From Mycolicibacterium sp. TY81 (GTDB taxonomy: Bacteria > Actinomycetota > Actinomycetes > Mycobacteriales > Mycobacteriaceae): DNA of 64,000 nucleotides. Positions within the stretch are counted from its first letter, which is position 1. Every line of letters begins with the position of its first letter. The notes under the pieces are model-generated. The model saw nothing but the letters and a program-made list of their open reading frames with translations, was not told the origin of the DNA and did no database searches. The position numbers were made by a program, and so were the translations under genes. The DNA lies in assembly GCF_018326285.1 (NCBI RefSeq), contig NZ_AP023362.1, forward strand, positions 3,348,001 through 3,412,000, given 5' to 3'. This document shows, in pieces, positions 45,802-54,969 of this stretch.

Positions 45802-47339
45802 CCTCTGTGCAGAATCATCTCTTGCCCACCGCCGATCAGCTCCGCGACCGCGTGCGGACCGCGCTCCAGGCCGTCGGGGCTCACGTCGCGCTCGGTGAGC
45901 CCGGCGCCCACGGGCTGCACGCCAGCACGCCCATCACCGGCGAGGTGCTGTTCACGCTTCCCGAGAGCAGCGCCGAGGAAACCGACACCGCGATCGCCGA
46001 AGCGGCGCAGGCCTTTGTCGCCTGGCGCACCACGCCGGCGCCGGTGCGCGGTGCTCTCGTGGCCCGCCTCGGTGAACTGCTCGTCGAGCACAAGGCCGAT
46101 CTGGGCACCCTGGTGACCATCGAGGCCGGCAAGATCACCTCCGAGGCGCTCGGTGAAGTGCAGGAGATGATCGACGTCTGCCAGTTCGCGGTCGGCCTCT
46201 CGCGCCAGCTGTACGGGCGCACCATCGCCTCGGAACGGCCCGGACACCGGCTCATGGAGAACTGGCACCCGCTCGGGGTCGTCGGCGTCATCACGGCGTT
46301 CAACTTCCCCGTCGCCGTCTGGGCCTGGAACACCGCCATCGCGCTGGTGTGCGGCGACACCGTGGTGTGGAAGCCCTCCGAGCTCACCCCGCTGACCGCC
46401 GTCGCCTGCCAGGCGCTGCTGGAGCGCGCCGCGGCCGACGTCGGCGCCCCCGAGCATGTCGGCCGGTTGGTGCTGGGTGGCCGCGAGATCGGGGAACAGC
46501 TGGTCGACGATCCCCGCGTCGCGCTGGTGAGCGCGACAGGGTCGGTGCGGATGGGTCAGCAGATCGGCCCGCGGGTGGCGCAGCGGTTCGGCAAGGTGCT
46601 GCTGGAGCTCGGCGGCAACAACGCGACCATCGTCACGCCGTCGGCCGACCTCGATCTCGCGGTGCGCGGCATCGTGTTCGCCGCCGCCGGGACCGCAGGC
46701 CAGCGGTGCACCACGCTGCGCCGCGTCATCGCGCACCACAGCGTGGTGGACACGCTGGTGCAGAGGATCGTCACCGCGTATCAGAGCCTGCCGGTCGGCG
46801 ATCCGTCCGCGGAGGGCACCCTGATCGGGCCGCTGATCCACGAGCGGTCCTACCGCGACATGGTGGGCGCGCTCGAGCAGGCGCAAGCCGAAGGGGGCGA
46901 GGTGACCGGCGGCGAGCGAGTTCAACTGCACCCCAGCTCGTACTACGTGACGCCGGCGGTGGTCCGGATGCCGGGACAGACGGCCATCGTGCACCAGGAG
47001 ACGTTCGCGCCGATCCTGTACGTCCTGACCTACGACACGCTCGACGAGGCCATCGCCCTCAACAACGCGGTACCGCAAGGGCTTTCGTCGGCCATCTTCA
47101 CCACCGACATCCGGGAGGCCGAACGCTTCATGGCCGCCGACGGGTCGGACTGCGGCATCGCCAACGTCAACATCGGCACGTCCGGCGCGGAGATCGGCGG
47201 CGCGTTCGGCGGCGAGAAGCAGACCGGCGGCGGCCGCGAATCCGGCTCCGATTCCTGGAAGGCCTACATGCGCCGGGCCACCAACACCGTCAACTACTCG
47301 TCGGAGCTGCCGCTGGCGCAAGGGGTGCAGTTCGGTTGA
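45798..47339 (+). CDS. pcd: Aminoadipate semialdehyde (piperideine-6-carboxylate) dehydrogenase
   Basis: A 513-residue aldehyde dehydrogenase: GVVGVITAFNFPVAVWAWN, GSVRMGQQIG, catalytic Glu in LLELGGNNA, catalytic Cys in AGQRCTTLRR, and GGAFGGEKQTGGGRESG. The ALDH7A1-type signature and the lat neighbour indicate oxidation of the semialdehyde to 2-aminoadipate. ATG overlaps the preceding stop. An SDR gene follows 15 nt later. Confidence 0.93.
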   Translation: MTSVQNHLLPTADQLRDRVRTALQAVGAHVALGEPGAHGLHASTPITGEVLFTLPESSAEETDTAIAEAAQAFVAWRTTPAPVRGALVARLGELLVEHKADLGTLVTIEAGKITSEALGEVQEMIDVCQFAVGLSRQLYGRTIASERPGHRLMENWHPLGVVGVITAFNFPVAVWAWNTAIALVCGDTVVWKPSELTPLTAVACQALLERAAADVGAPEHVGRLVLGGREIGEQLVDDPRVALVSATGSVRMGQQIGPRVAQRFGKVLLELGGNNATIVTPSADLDLAVRGIVFAAAGTAGQRCTTLRRVIAHHSVVDTLVQRIVTAYQSLPVGDPSAEGTLIGPLIHERSYRDMVGALEQAQAEGGEVTGGERVQLHPSSYYVTPAVVRMPGQTAIVHQETFAPILYVLTYDTLDEAIALNNAVPQGLSSAIFTTDIREAERFMAADGSDCGIANVNIGTSGAEIGGAFGGEKQTGGGRESGSDSWKAYMRRATNTVNYSSELPLAQGVQFG

Positions 47340-47354
47340 GGTAGACATGAGCCC

Positions 47355-48149
47355 GTGAAGATCGAAGGTGCGGTGGCCGTCGTCACCGGAGCGGGCTCGG
47401 GTATCGGCAGGTCCATCGCGACGGCACTGGCCACTGCGGGCGCGTCGGTCGTGGCCGGCGACATCAACGCCGAGGCTGCCGCCGAGACGGCCGCGGGCTA
47501 CGGCGGTGTCGGCATCGGCGCCGACGCGTCGTCGGTCGACGGCATCGCGACGCTGCTCGACGCCGCCCGCGAGGCGTACGGACCCGTCGACATCTACGTC
47601 GCCAACGCCGGCATCACCGGCGAACCGGGATTGGGCGACGACGAGGCCGCCTGGGACCGCATCATCGACATCAATCTGCGCGCGCATATCCGCGCCGCGA
47701 AAGCCGTTGTGCCCGAATGGGTCGAGCGCGGCGCCGGGCATTTCGTCGCCGTGGCCTCGGCCGCCGGCCTGCTCACCCAGCTCGGTGCGGCCGGCTACAG
47801 CGTCACCAAGCACGCCGCCGTCGGCTTCGCGGAGTGGCTCAGCATCACCTACGGCGACCAGGGCATCGGTGTCAGCTGCGTGTGCCCGATGGGCGTCGAC
47901 ACGCCCCTGCTACGCGGCATGACGGACTCCCCCGACGCCGCGATCCGGGTGGCCGGCAATGCCGTGACCCACGCGGGGAACGTCGTCGGGCCTGATGACG
48001 TCGCCGCCCTCGTGGTCAAGGCAATCGAGGACGGGACGTTCCTGGTGCTCCCGCACCCCGAGGTCGTGGAGATGTACCGGCACAAAGGCGCCGACTATGA
48101 CCGGTGGCTCGCGGGCATGCGGCGGTATCAGCGCACGCTGAACGGCTGA
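47355..48149 (+). CDS. Short-chain dehydrogenase/reductase
   Basis: A 264-residue classical SDR: VVTGAGSGIGRSIATAL, VANAGITGE, active-site Ser in VASAAGLL and Tyr-x3-Lys in YSVTKHAAVG. It is probably co-transcribed with the lysine genes. The substrate is unknown; a hydroxy-acid of the pathway is possible but speculative. GTG 47355 is the only well-placed start. Confidence 0.85.
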   Translation: MKIEGAVAVVTGAGSGIGRSIATALATAGASVVAGDINAEAAAETAAGYGGVGIGADASSVDGIATLLDAAREAYGPVDIYVANAGITGEPGLGDDEAAWDRIIDINLRAHIRAAKAVVPEWVERGAGHFVAVASAAGLLTQLGAAGYSVTKHAAVGFAEWLSITYGDQGIGVSCVCPMGVDTPLLRGMTDSPDAAIRVAGNAVTHAGNVVGPDDVAALVVKAIEDGTFLVLPHPEVVEMYRHKGADYDRWLAGMRRYQRTLNG

Positions 48150-48242
48150 GCTAGGCGCAGTCGTCCCACATCGGCTCTCGGCCCACCCCGCAGGCCGGCA
48201 CTCGCCCAGCCCGGGTGCCCGGACCGACATCCCGGGCCGGCG

Positions 48243-48304
48243 GCTCGAATGCAACTGGGTGGCGGTGGATCAGCGGATTTTCCGCCACCCAGTTGCGTTC
48301 GAGC
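48243..48304 (+). terminator. 23-bp inverted repeat between SDR and lhr (hairpin, terminator-like)
   Basis: The left arm 48243-48265 (GCTCGAATGCAACTGGG...) pairs with the right arm 48282-48304 around a 16-nt loop with a single G-T wobble. This is long and almost perfect for DNA of this region. It is placed 94 nt after the SDR stop and 100 nt before the lhr start; terminator is the simplest reading, without a U-tract. Confidence 0.6.
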
Positions 48305-48403
48305 GGCGCGAGACGCGATTAGTTCTCTCACAGCGATCACAGTGGCTGCTGTGACTCGCCTGACCCGGCATAACTTGTCGGTGCCGCGAGGCAGTATGGA
48401 CAC

Positions 48404-51400
48404 GTGAATCCACTCGACAGGTTCAGTGACCTGACCCGGGAGTGGTTCGCGGCTGCCTTCAGCACGCCCACCCCGGCCCAGGAGCAGGCCTGGCAGGCCA
48501 TCGCCGACGGCCACAACACGCTGGTCATCGCCCCGACCGGGTCCGGCAAGACCCTGGCGGCGTTCCTCTGGGCCATCGACCAGCTGGCGCAGGAGCCCAC
48601 CAACACCAACGGCGCCAAGGGCACAAAAGTCCTCTACGTCTCGCCGCTGAAGGCCCTCGCGGTCGACGTCGAGCGCAACCTGTCCACGCCGCTCACCGGC
48701 ATCACGCGGGTCGCCGAGCGCGTGGGCGCACCCGCGCCCGAGATCACCGTCGGCGTGCGGTCGGGTGACACGTCGCCGGCGCAGCGGCGCCAGCTGATCG
48801 CGACACCGCCGGACATCCTGATCACCACACCCGAGTCGCTGTTCCTCATGCTGACGTCGGCGGCCCGCGAGACGCTGGCGACGGTGCGAACCGTCATCGT
48901 CGACGAGGTACACGCCGTCGCCGCCACCAAGCGCGGCGCACACCTGGCCCTGTCGCTGGAACGTCTCGACGAGCTGCTCGACAAGCCGGCCCAGCGGATC
49001 GGCCTGTCCGCGACCGTCAAGCCACCCGAGGAGGTCGCCCGGTTCCTGTCGGGAGCGGCCCCCACCAGCATCGTCAAACCGCCGGCCGCCAAGACCTTCG
49101 ACCTGAGCGTCGAAGTACCGGTACCGGACATGGCCAACCTCGACGGCGGCACCATCTGGCCCGATGTCGAGGAACGCATCGTCGACCTGATCGAGTCGCA
49201 CAATTCGTCGCTGGTTTTCGCGAACTCCCGGCGGCTGGCCGAACGGCTCACCGCGCGGCTCAACGAGATTCACGCCGCCCGCTCGGGCATCGAACTGCCC
49301 AATGAACGCAACTCGCAGGTCGGCGGCGGCGCGCCCGCCAACCTCATGGGCAGCGGACAGACGTTCGGCGCGCCGAGCCTGCTGGCCAAGGCCCACCATG
49401 GTTCGGTCAGCAAGGAAGCCCGGGCGCAGGTCGAAGAGGATCTCAAGAGTGGCCGGCTCAAAGCCGTCGTCGCCACCTCGAGCCTGGAGCTCGGTATCGA
49501 CATGGGCGCCGTCGATCTGGTCATCCAGGTGGAGGCGCCGCCCTCGGTGGCCAGTGGTCTGCAGCGCATCGGCCGCGCCGGCCACCAGGTCGGTGAGATC
49601 TCCGAGGGCGTGCTGCTGCCCAAGCACCGCACCGACCTGATCGACTGCGCCGTCACCGTGCAGCGGATGCGCGCCGGCGAGATCGAGACGCTGCAGGTAC
49701 CCACCAATCCGCTCGACGTACTGGCCCAGCACACCGTCGCGGCGGCGGCCCTCGAACCGCTCGACGCCGACCGCTGGTTCGACGCGGTCCGCCGCAGCGC
49801 ACCGTTCGCCGCCTTGCCGCGCAGCGCATTCGAAGCGACGCTCGACCTGCTGGCCGGCAAGTACCCGTCGACCGAGTTCGCCGAGCTGCGGCCGCGTCTG
49901 GTCTACGACCGCGACAGCGGCACCCTCACCGCCCGGCCCGGCGCGCAGCGGCTGGCCGTCACCTCCGGCGGCGCGATCCCGGACCGCGGCATGTTCACCG
50001 TCTACCTGGCCACCGGTGACGAAAAGCCCTCGCGGGTGGGCGAACTCGATGAGGAGATGGTCTACGAGTCGCGGCCCGGTGACGTCATCTCCCTCGGCGC
50101 CACCAGCTGGCGCATCACCGAGGTCACCCACGACCGGGTGCTGGTGCTGCCCGCGCCCGGTCAGCCCGCGCGGTTGCCGTTCTGGCGCGGTGACGCCGCC
50201 GGCCGGCCCGCCGAGCTGGGCGCCGCGATCGGCGCCTTCACCGGAAAGCTCGCTGGACTGCCGCGCGCCGAATTCGACGAGTACTGCAGCACAATGGGTT
50301 TCAACGACTACGCCACCGACAACCTGTGGCAGCTGCTCGACGAGCAGCGGCAGGCCACCGGCACCGTGCCCACCGACACCACCTTCGTGGTGGAACGGTT
50401 CCGCGATGAGCTCGGCGACTGGCGGATCGTCCTGCACTCCCCCTACGGGCTGCGAGTGCACGGTCCGCTGGCGCTGGCCGTCGGTCGGAGGATCATGGAG
50501 CGGTACGGAATCGACGAGAAGCCCACCGCGTCCGACGACGGCATCGTGCTCCGGCTGCCCGACACCGGGGAAAATCCGCCCGGCGCAGACATTTTCGTCT
50601 TCGAAGCCGATGAGATCGAGCCCATCGTCACCGCCGAGGTCGGCGGGTCCGCACTCTTCGCCTCCCGCTTCCGCGAGTGCGCGGCGCGGGCGCTGCTGCT
50701 GCCGCGGCGCCATCCCGGCAAGCGGTCACCGCTGTGGCACCAGCGGCAGCGCGCCGCCCAGTTGCTGGACATCGCCCGCAAGTACCCGGATTTCCCGATC
50801 GTGCTGGAGACGGTGCGCGAGTGCCTGCAGGACGTCTACGACGTCCCGATGCTCATCGAGTTGATGCGCCGCGTCGCGCAACGACGGATCCGGGTGCTCG
50901 ACGTGCAGACCGCCACACCATCACCGTTCGCCGCCTCGCTGTTGTTCGGTTACGTCGGTGCATTCATGTACGAGGGCGACAGTCCACTCGCCGAACGGCG
51001 CGCTGCCGCACTGTCATTGGACGCCACCCTGCTCGCCGAGCTGCTGGGCCGCGTCGAACTGCGCGAACTGCTCGACCCGGACGTGGTGGCGTCGACCATC
51101 CGGCAGTTGCAGCATCTGACCGAAGACCGGGCCGCCCGCGACGCCGAGGGCATCGCCGACCTCCTGCGGCTGCTCGGGCCGCTCACCACCGAGGAACTCC
51201 GGCAGCGTTGCACCGCAAGCGATGTCGAGGCCTGGTGCGCCACCTTGCAAGCTGCCAAACGCGCCGTCTCGGTGACGTTCGCCGGCCAGAGCTGGTGGGC
51301 CGCCGTCGAAGACATGGGCCTGTTGCGCGACGGCCTCGGTGTCGCGGTGCCGGTCGGCGTGCCGGCCAGTTTCACCGCCACCGTGACCGACCCGCTGGGT

Positions 51401-52897
51401 GAACTGCTCGGCCGCTACGCCAGGACCAACGGGCCGTTCACGACGACGCAGGCCGCCGCCCGGTTCGGCCTCGGCCACCGGGTGACCGCCGATGCCCTGA
51501 GTCGGATGGTGCTGGACGGCAAGCTCATTCGCGGTGAGTTCACCGATCTGCCGGACGGCGTCGACCAGCAGTGGTGTGACGCCACGGTGCTGAAGATTCT
51601 GCGGCGCCGGTCGCTGGCCGCGCTGCGGGCCCAGATCGAACCCGTGAGCACCGCCGCATACGCCCGGTTTCTGCCGGCCTGGCAGCAGTTCGGTGATGCC
51701 CGCGGCATCGACGGCCTGGCGTCGGTCATCGAACAGCTTGCCGGCGTGCCGATTCCGGCGTCCGCGGTCGAGCCGCTCGTGTTCGGCCAGCGGGTGTCGG
51801 ACTATCAGCCGGCGATGCTCGACGAACTCCTTGCCTCCGGTGAGGTCACCTGGTCGGGCGCCGGCCAGATCGGCGCCAACGACGGCTGGGTCGTCTTCCA
51901 CCGTGCCGACACCGCGCCGCTGTCACTGGCGCCGGGCACCGAGATCGAGTTCACCGACACACATCGCGAGCTGCTCGACACACTCGGCAGCGGTGGGGCG
52001 TACTTCTTCCGGCAGCTGGCGGCCGAAGACAGCACCGACGCGAAACAGGCGCTGTGGGAACTGATCTGGGCCGGCTGGGTCACCGGCGACACCTTCGCCC
52101 CGGTGCGGGCGCTCCTCGGCAACGCGGGACGCAAACCCGGTGGATCGCACCGGCAGCGGCAGCAGCGTCCGCCCCGGCTCAGCCGCTACAGCGTCGCCCG
52201 GCCGCAGGCCCGCACCGTCGACCCGACGGTCGCCGGCCGGTGGTCGGCCCTGCCACCCGCCGAGCCGGAATCCACGACACGGGCACACTTTCAGGCCGAG
52301 CTGCTCCTCAACCGCTATGGCGTCGTCACGCGTGGCGCGGCCGACGGTCTGCCCGGCGGGTTCGCCACCCTCTACAAAGTGCTGACCGCTTTCGAGGAGG
52401 CCGGACGCTGCCAGCGCGGGTATTTCATCGAATCGCTTGGTGGTGCACAGTTCGCAGTGGCGTCGACAGTGGACCGGCTGCGCAACTACCTCGACAACGT
52501 CGACCAGAGCAGCCCCGACTACACCGCCATCGTGCTCGCCGCCACCGACCCCGGAAATCCCTACGGCGTCGCGCTCCCCTGGCCCGAGGTCGCGGGCCAC
52601 CGGCCGGGCCGCAAGGCAGGCGCACTGGTGGCGTTGGTCGACGGCGAGTTGGTGTGGTTCCTGGAACGGGGCGGAAAGTCGTTGTTGTCGTTCGACGCCA
52701 CGCCGGAACAACAACGCGCGGCGGCCGGTGCGCTGGCCGACCTGGTGAGCGCGGGGCGGCTGCAGTCGCTGTTGATCGAGAAGGTCAACGGGGAGCCGGT
52801 ATTGGCGCCAACCCCCGACGCCGATCGGGCCCAGGTCCACGCGGCGCTGGCCGACGCCGGCTTCGCCCGGACACCGCGGGGGCTACGGCTGCGCTAG
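48404..52897 (+). CDS. lhr: Large superfamily 2 helicase Lhr
   Basis: A 1497-residue protein: N-terminal RecA pair with Walker A APTGSGKT (about residue 46) and IVDEVHAV, LELGIDMGAVDLVIQVEAP, QRIGRAGHQ; then winged-helix and beta-barrel Lhr-core parts. A long C-terminal half (about 870-1497) is typical of actinobacterial Lhr. It is a 3'-5' DNA translocase and unwinds RNA:DNA hybrids, linked to DNA repair. GTG 48404 starts it; M. tuberculosis Lhr is about 1510 residues. Confidence 0.96.
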   Translation: MNPLDRFSDLTREWFAAAFSTPTPAQEQAWQAIADGHNTLVIAPTGSGKTLAAFLWAIDQLAQEPTNTNGAKGTKVLYVSPLKALAVDVERNLSTPLTGITRVAERVGAPAPEITVGVRSGDTSPAQRRQLIATPPDILITTPESLFLMLTSAARETLATVRTVIVDEVHAVAATKRGAHLALSLERLDELLDKPAQRIGLSATVKPPEEVARFLSGAAPTSIVKPPAAKTFDLSVEVPVPDMANLDGGTIWPDVEERIVDLIESHNSSLVFANSRRLAERLTARLNEIHAARSGIELPNERNSQVGGGAPANLMGSGQTFGAPSLLAKAHHGSVSKEARAQVEEDLKSGRLKAVVATSSLELGIDMGAVDLVIQVEAPPSVASGLQRIGRAGHQVGEISEGVLLPKHRTDLIDCAVTVQRMRAGEIETLQVPTNPLDVLAQHTVAAAALEPLDADRWFDAVRRSAPFAALPRSAFEATLDLLAGKYPSTEFAELRPRLVYDRDSGTLTARPGAQRLAVTSGGAIPDRGMFTVYLATGDEKPSRVGELDEEMVYESRPGDVISLGATSWRITEVTHDRVLVLPAPGQPARLPFWRGDAAGRPAELGAAIGAFTGKLAGLPRAEFDEYCSTMGFNDYATDNLWQLLDEQRQATGTVPTDTTFVVERFRDELGDWRIVLHSPYGLRVHGPLALAVGRRIMERYGIDEKPTASDDGIVLRLPDTGENPPGADIFVFEADEIEPIVTAEVGGSALFASRFRECAARALLLPRRHPGKRSPLWHQRQRAAQLLDIARKYPDFPIVLETVRECLQDVYDVPMLIELMRRVAQRRIRVLDVQTATPSPFAASLLFGYVGAFMYEGDSPLAERRAAALSLDATLLAELLGRVELRELLDPDVVASTIRQLQHLTEDRAARDAEGIADLLRLLGPLTTEELRQRCTASDVEAWCATLQAAKRAVSVTFAGQSWWAAVEDMGLLRDGLGVAVPVGVPASFTATVTDPLGELLGRYARTNGPFTTTQAAARFGLGHRVTADALSRMVLDGKLIRGEFTDLPDGVDQQWCDATVLKILRRRSLAALRAQIEPVSTAAYARFLPAWQQFGDARGIDGLASVIEQLAGVPIPASAVEPLVFGQRVSDYQPAMLDELLASGEVTWSGAGQIGANDGWVVFHRADTAPLSLAPGTEIEFTDTHRELLDTLGSGGAYFFRQLAAEDSTDAKQALWELIWAGWVTGDTFAPVRALLGNAGRKPGGSHRQRQQRPPRLSRYSVARPQARTVDPTVAGRWSALPPAEPESTTRAHFQAELLLNRYGVVTRGAADGLPGGFATLYKVLTAFEEAGRCQRGYFIESLGGAQFAVASTVDRLRNYLDNVDQSSPDYTAIVLAATDPGNPYGVALPWPEVAGHRPGRKAGALVALVDGELVWFLERGGKSLLSFDATPEQQRAAAGALADLVSAGRLQSLLIEKVNGEPVLAPTPDADRAQVHAALADAGFARTPRGLRLR

Positions 52898-53026
52898 GCA
52901 AAACTCCGTCGGAGGCTGGCGCTCCTACCTACGAGGATTTAGGTCACTGAGACAGGGCCGGTATTCGCAATACGCTGTGCGTCAGCGGCGTTGGTGCAGG
53001 CATAGCTGAAAGAATGGGAGCGCACC

Positions 53027-53419
53027 ATGCCATTGCTGAACTTGACAGTCGTCCGCGGCCGGACTCCTGAGCAAATCCGCCAGCTGCTGGACAGCGCGCA
53101 CGCTGCCGTCGTCGAGGCGTTCGAGGTCCCAGAGACTGACCGCTACCAGGTCGTCGACGTCCGCGAGCCCGATGACGTTGTCGCGCAAGACACTGGACTG
53201 GGATTCGAACGATCAGACCAGCTAGTGATCATCCAGGTGGTCAGCCGCCGCCGCACCGCAGAGATGAAGCAGCGGTTCTACGAGCTGCTGGCCGAGCACC
53301 TGCATAGGGACTGCGGTTTGGACGCCAAAGACCTGATCGTGTCGATCACCGAAAACGGCGACGCCGATTGGTCGTTCGGCGCGGGCCGGGCACAGTTCGT
53401 CACCGGCGAACTCGCGTGA
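53027..53419 (+). CDS. Tautomerase-family protein
   Basis: A 130-residue protein beginning with Pro after Met (MPLLNLTVVRGRT), the catalytic N-terminal proline of 4-oxalocrotonate tautomerase relatives, with RYQVVDVREPDD, and a VSITENGDADWSFGAG end typical of the larger Tautomerase_2 type. The substrate is unknown. The stop overlaps the next (broken) gene's GTG (GTGA). Confidence 0.85.
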   Translation: MPLLNLTVVRGRTPEQIRQLLDSAHAAVVEAFEVPETDRYQVVDVREPDDVVAQDTGLGFERSDQLVIIQVVSRRRTAEMKQRFYELLAEHLHRDCGLDAKDLIVSITENGDADWSFGAGRAQFVTGELA

Positions 53420-54395
53420 ACATGATCACGACGAGACTCACTTCGAGGTTCGGCCTGTCAGTGCCCGTCGTGCTGGCCCCGATGGCCAAGTTCGCCGATG
53501 GCCGCTTGGCCGCCGCAGTCACAAAGGCAGGCGGTCTCGGACTGTTGGGCGCCGGCTATGACGATGCCGCCTGGCTCAATGCACAGTTCGCCACGGCTGG
53601 AGATACCCGCATCGGCGTCGGCTTCATCGCCTGAAGCTCGCTGAACGCCCGGAGCTATTGGATGCAGTACTCGCACACAACCCCGCTGCTGTAGCGCTCT
53701 CATTCGGCGATCCCACGCCGTTCGCGTCGAAGATTCGCAATGCGAATGTTCCTCTGTTCAATCAGGTCAACGATCTGGAAGAGGCACGACGCGGCGTCGA
53801 CATCGGAGCTGACGTACTGATTGCGCAAGGCGGCGAAGCGGGTGGTCACGGTAAGGGAATTCGTTCCACCTTCACCCTGGTCCCGGAGGTCGCCGACCTG
53901 GTCGCAGACCGGGCACCGGATACCCTTGTCCTCGCCGCCGGAGGCATCGCCGACGGGCGTGGCCTTGCGGCGGCACTCTCGCTCGGTGCTGACGGAGCCC
54001 TCGTCGGCTCCAGGCTGTGGGCGGTGCAGGAGTCGCCGGTTAACCCAGTGGCCCGGGAGCGCGCCATCGCCGCAGGCTCCGACGACACCATTCGCTCAAC
54101 CGTGTTCGACATCGTGCGCGGCTATCCGTGGCCGCAGGGCTACGGTGGTCGCGCTTTGCGCAATGATTTCGTCAGCCGCTGGTATGGGACCGAGGACGCG
54201 CTACGCGCCAATCTCGCTGAGCTCCAGCGTGATTACCGCGCCGCGGTCGAAGCGTCAGACTTCGACACCGCTGAGGTTCATATCGGCGAAGGTGTCGGCA
54301 TGATCCATGACAATCCGACTGCAGCTGAGGTGCTGGCACGCATGGCGCGAGAGTCCGCCACCATTTTCGGAAGACTGTCCGAGGCCCCGAAGTAG
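53416..54395 (+). pseudogene. Nitronate monooxygenase-like gene with a one-base frameshift
   Basis: The first part (GTG 53416) encodes MITTRLTSRFGLSVPVVLAPMAKFADGRLAAAVTKAGG and stops at TGA 53632-53634. The rest (to 54395) is a second frame: ERPELLDAVLAHNPAAVALSFGDPTPFASKI ... AQGGEAGGHG ... [15 protein letters not shown], the FMN-binding core. Adding one G at 53633/53634 (TGG AAG for TGAAG) restores a continuous 326-residue protein that aligns with the intact paralogue at 58608, including the Trp at this site. It is either a true pseudogene or a sequencing error. Confidence 0.82.
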
Positions 54396-54408
54396 GACAA
54401 TAAAAGGC

Positions 54409-54969
54409 GTGACCGAGCACGCAGACCAGGCGTTGTCAGACGCCGCCATCGCCGCGATGACGCCGGCGCAGCGGCACGACCTGATCATGCGGTTGCAGCG
54501 TCCGCTGGATGAAGTGTTTCCGCCTGCGATGGCCAGGAGGATGCGACGCATCCGGCTGACGGTGATGACCGGCAGCTGCATCGTGCTGATCCCGTGGGTC
54601 GTCTACCTCGGATTCACGCTTCCGGAAAACTACACCGCGCACAACTGGCCGGCCACCTGGATCGGGTTCGACGGCCTGCTGGTCGCCTTCATGGCCACGA
54701 CGGCCGTGCTCGGTTGGTTGCGCAGGCAGCTCGTGCTGCTCACCGCGTTCACGACCGGCGTGCTGTTGGTGTGCGACGCCTGGTTCGACGTCATGACTTC
54801 GGATTTCGGCCACGATTCGACCATCCCGTTGATCACCGCGGTGTTGATCGAGCTGCCACTGGCGGTGCTCATGATCACCGGCGCCATCCGGATACTGCGC
54901 CTGACCGCGACGCGGCTGTGGTTCCTCGAACCCGGTGCGCCGCTGTGGCGGCTGCCGCTGCTGCCCTAG
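54409..54969 (+). CDS. Conserved membrane protein, four helices
   Basis: A 186-residue protein: a hydrophilic start of about 45 residues (ALSDAAIAAMTPAQRHDLIMRLQRPLDEVFPP), then hydrophobic helices near residues 48-65, 82-98, 103-121 and 135-155. Not assigned to a characterised family. GTG 54409 follows AAAAGGC. It ends 3 nt inside the convergent HNH gene. Confidence 0.7.
   Translation: MTEHADQALSDAAIAAMTPAQRHDLIMRLQRPLDEVFPPAMARRMRRIRLTVMTGSCIVLIPWVVYLGFTLPENYTAHNWPATWIGFDGLLVAFMATTAVLGWLRRQLVLLTAFTTGVLLVCDAWFDVMTSDFGHDSTIPLITAVLIELPLAVLMITGAIRILRLTATRLWFLEPGAPLWRLPLLP

Noticed and set aside
53416..54395. Programmed frameshifting in the nitronate monooxygenase gene
   Set aside because: No slippery heptamer or downstream structure is evident at the TGAAG junction; a plain deletion explains it.
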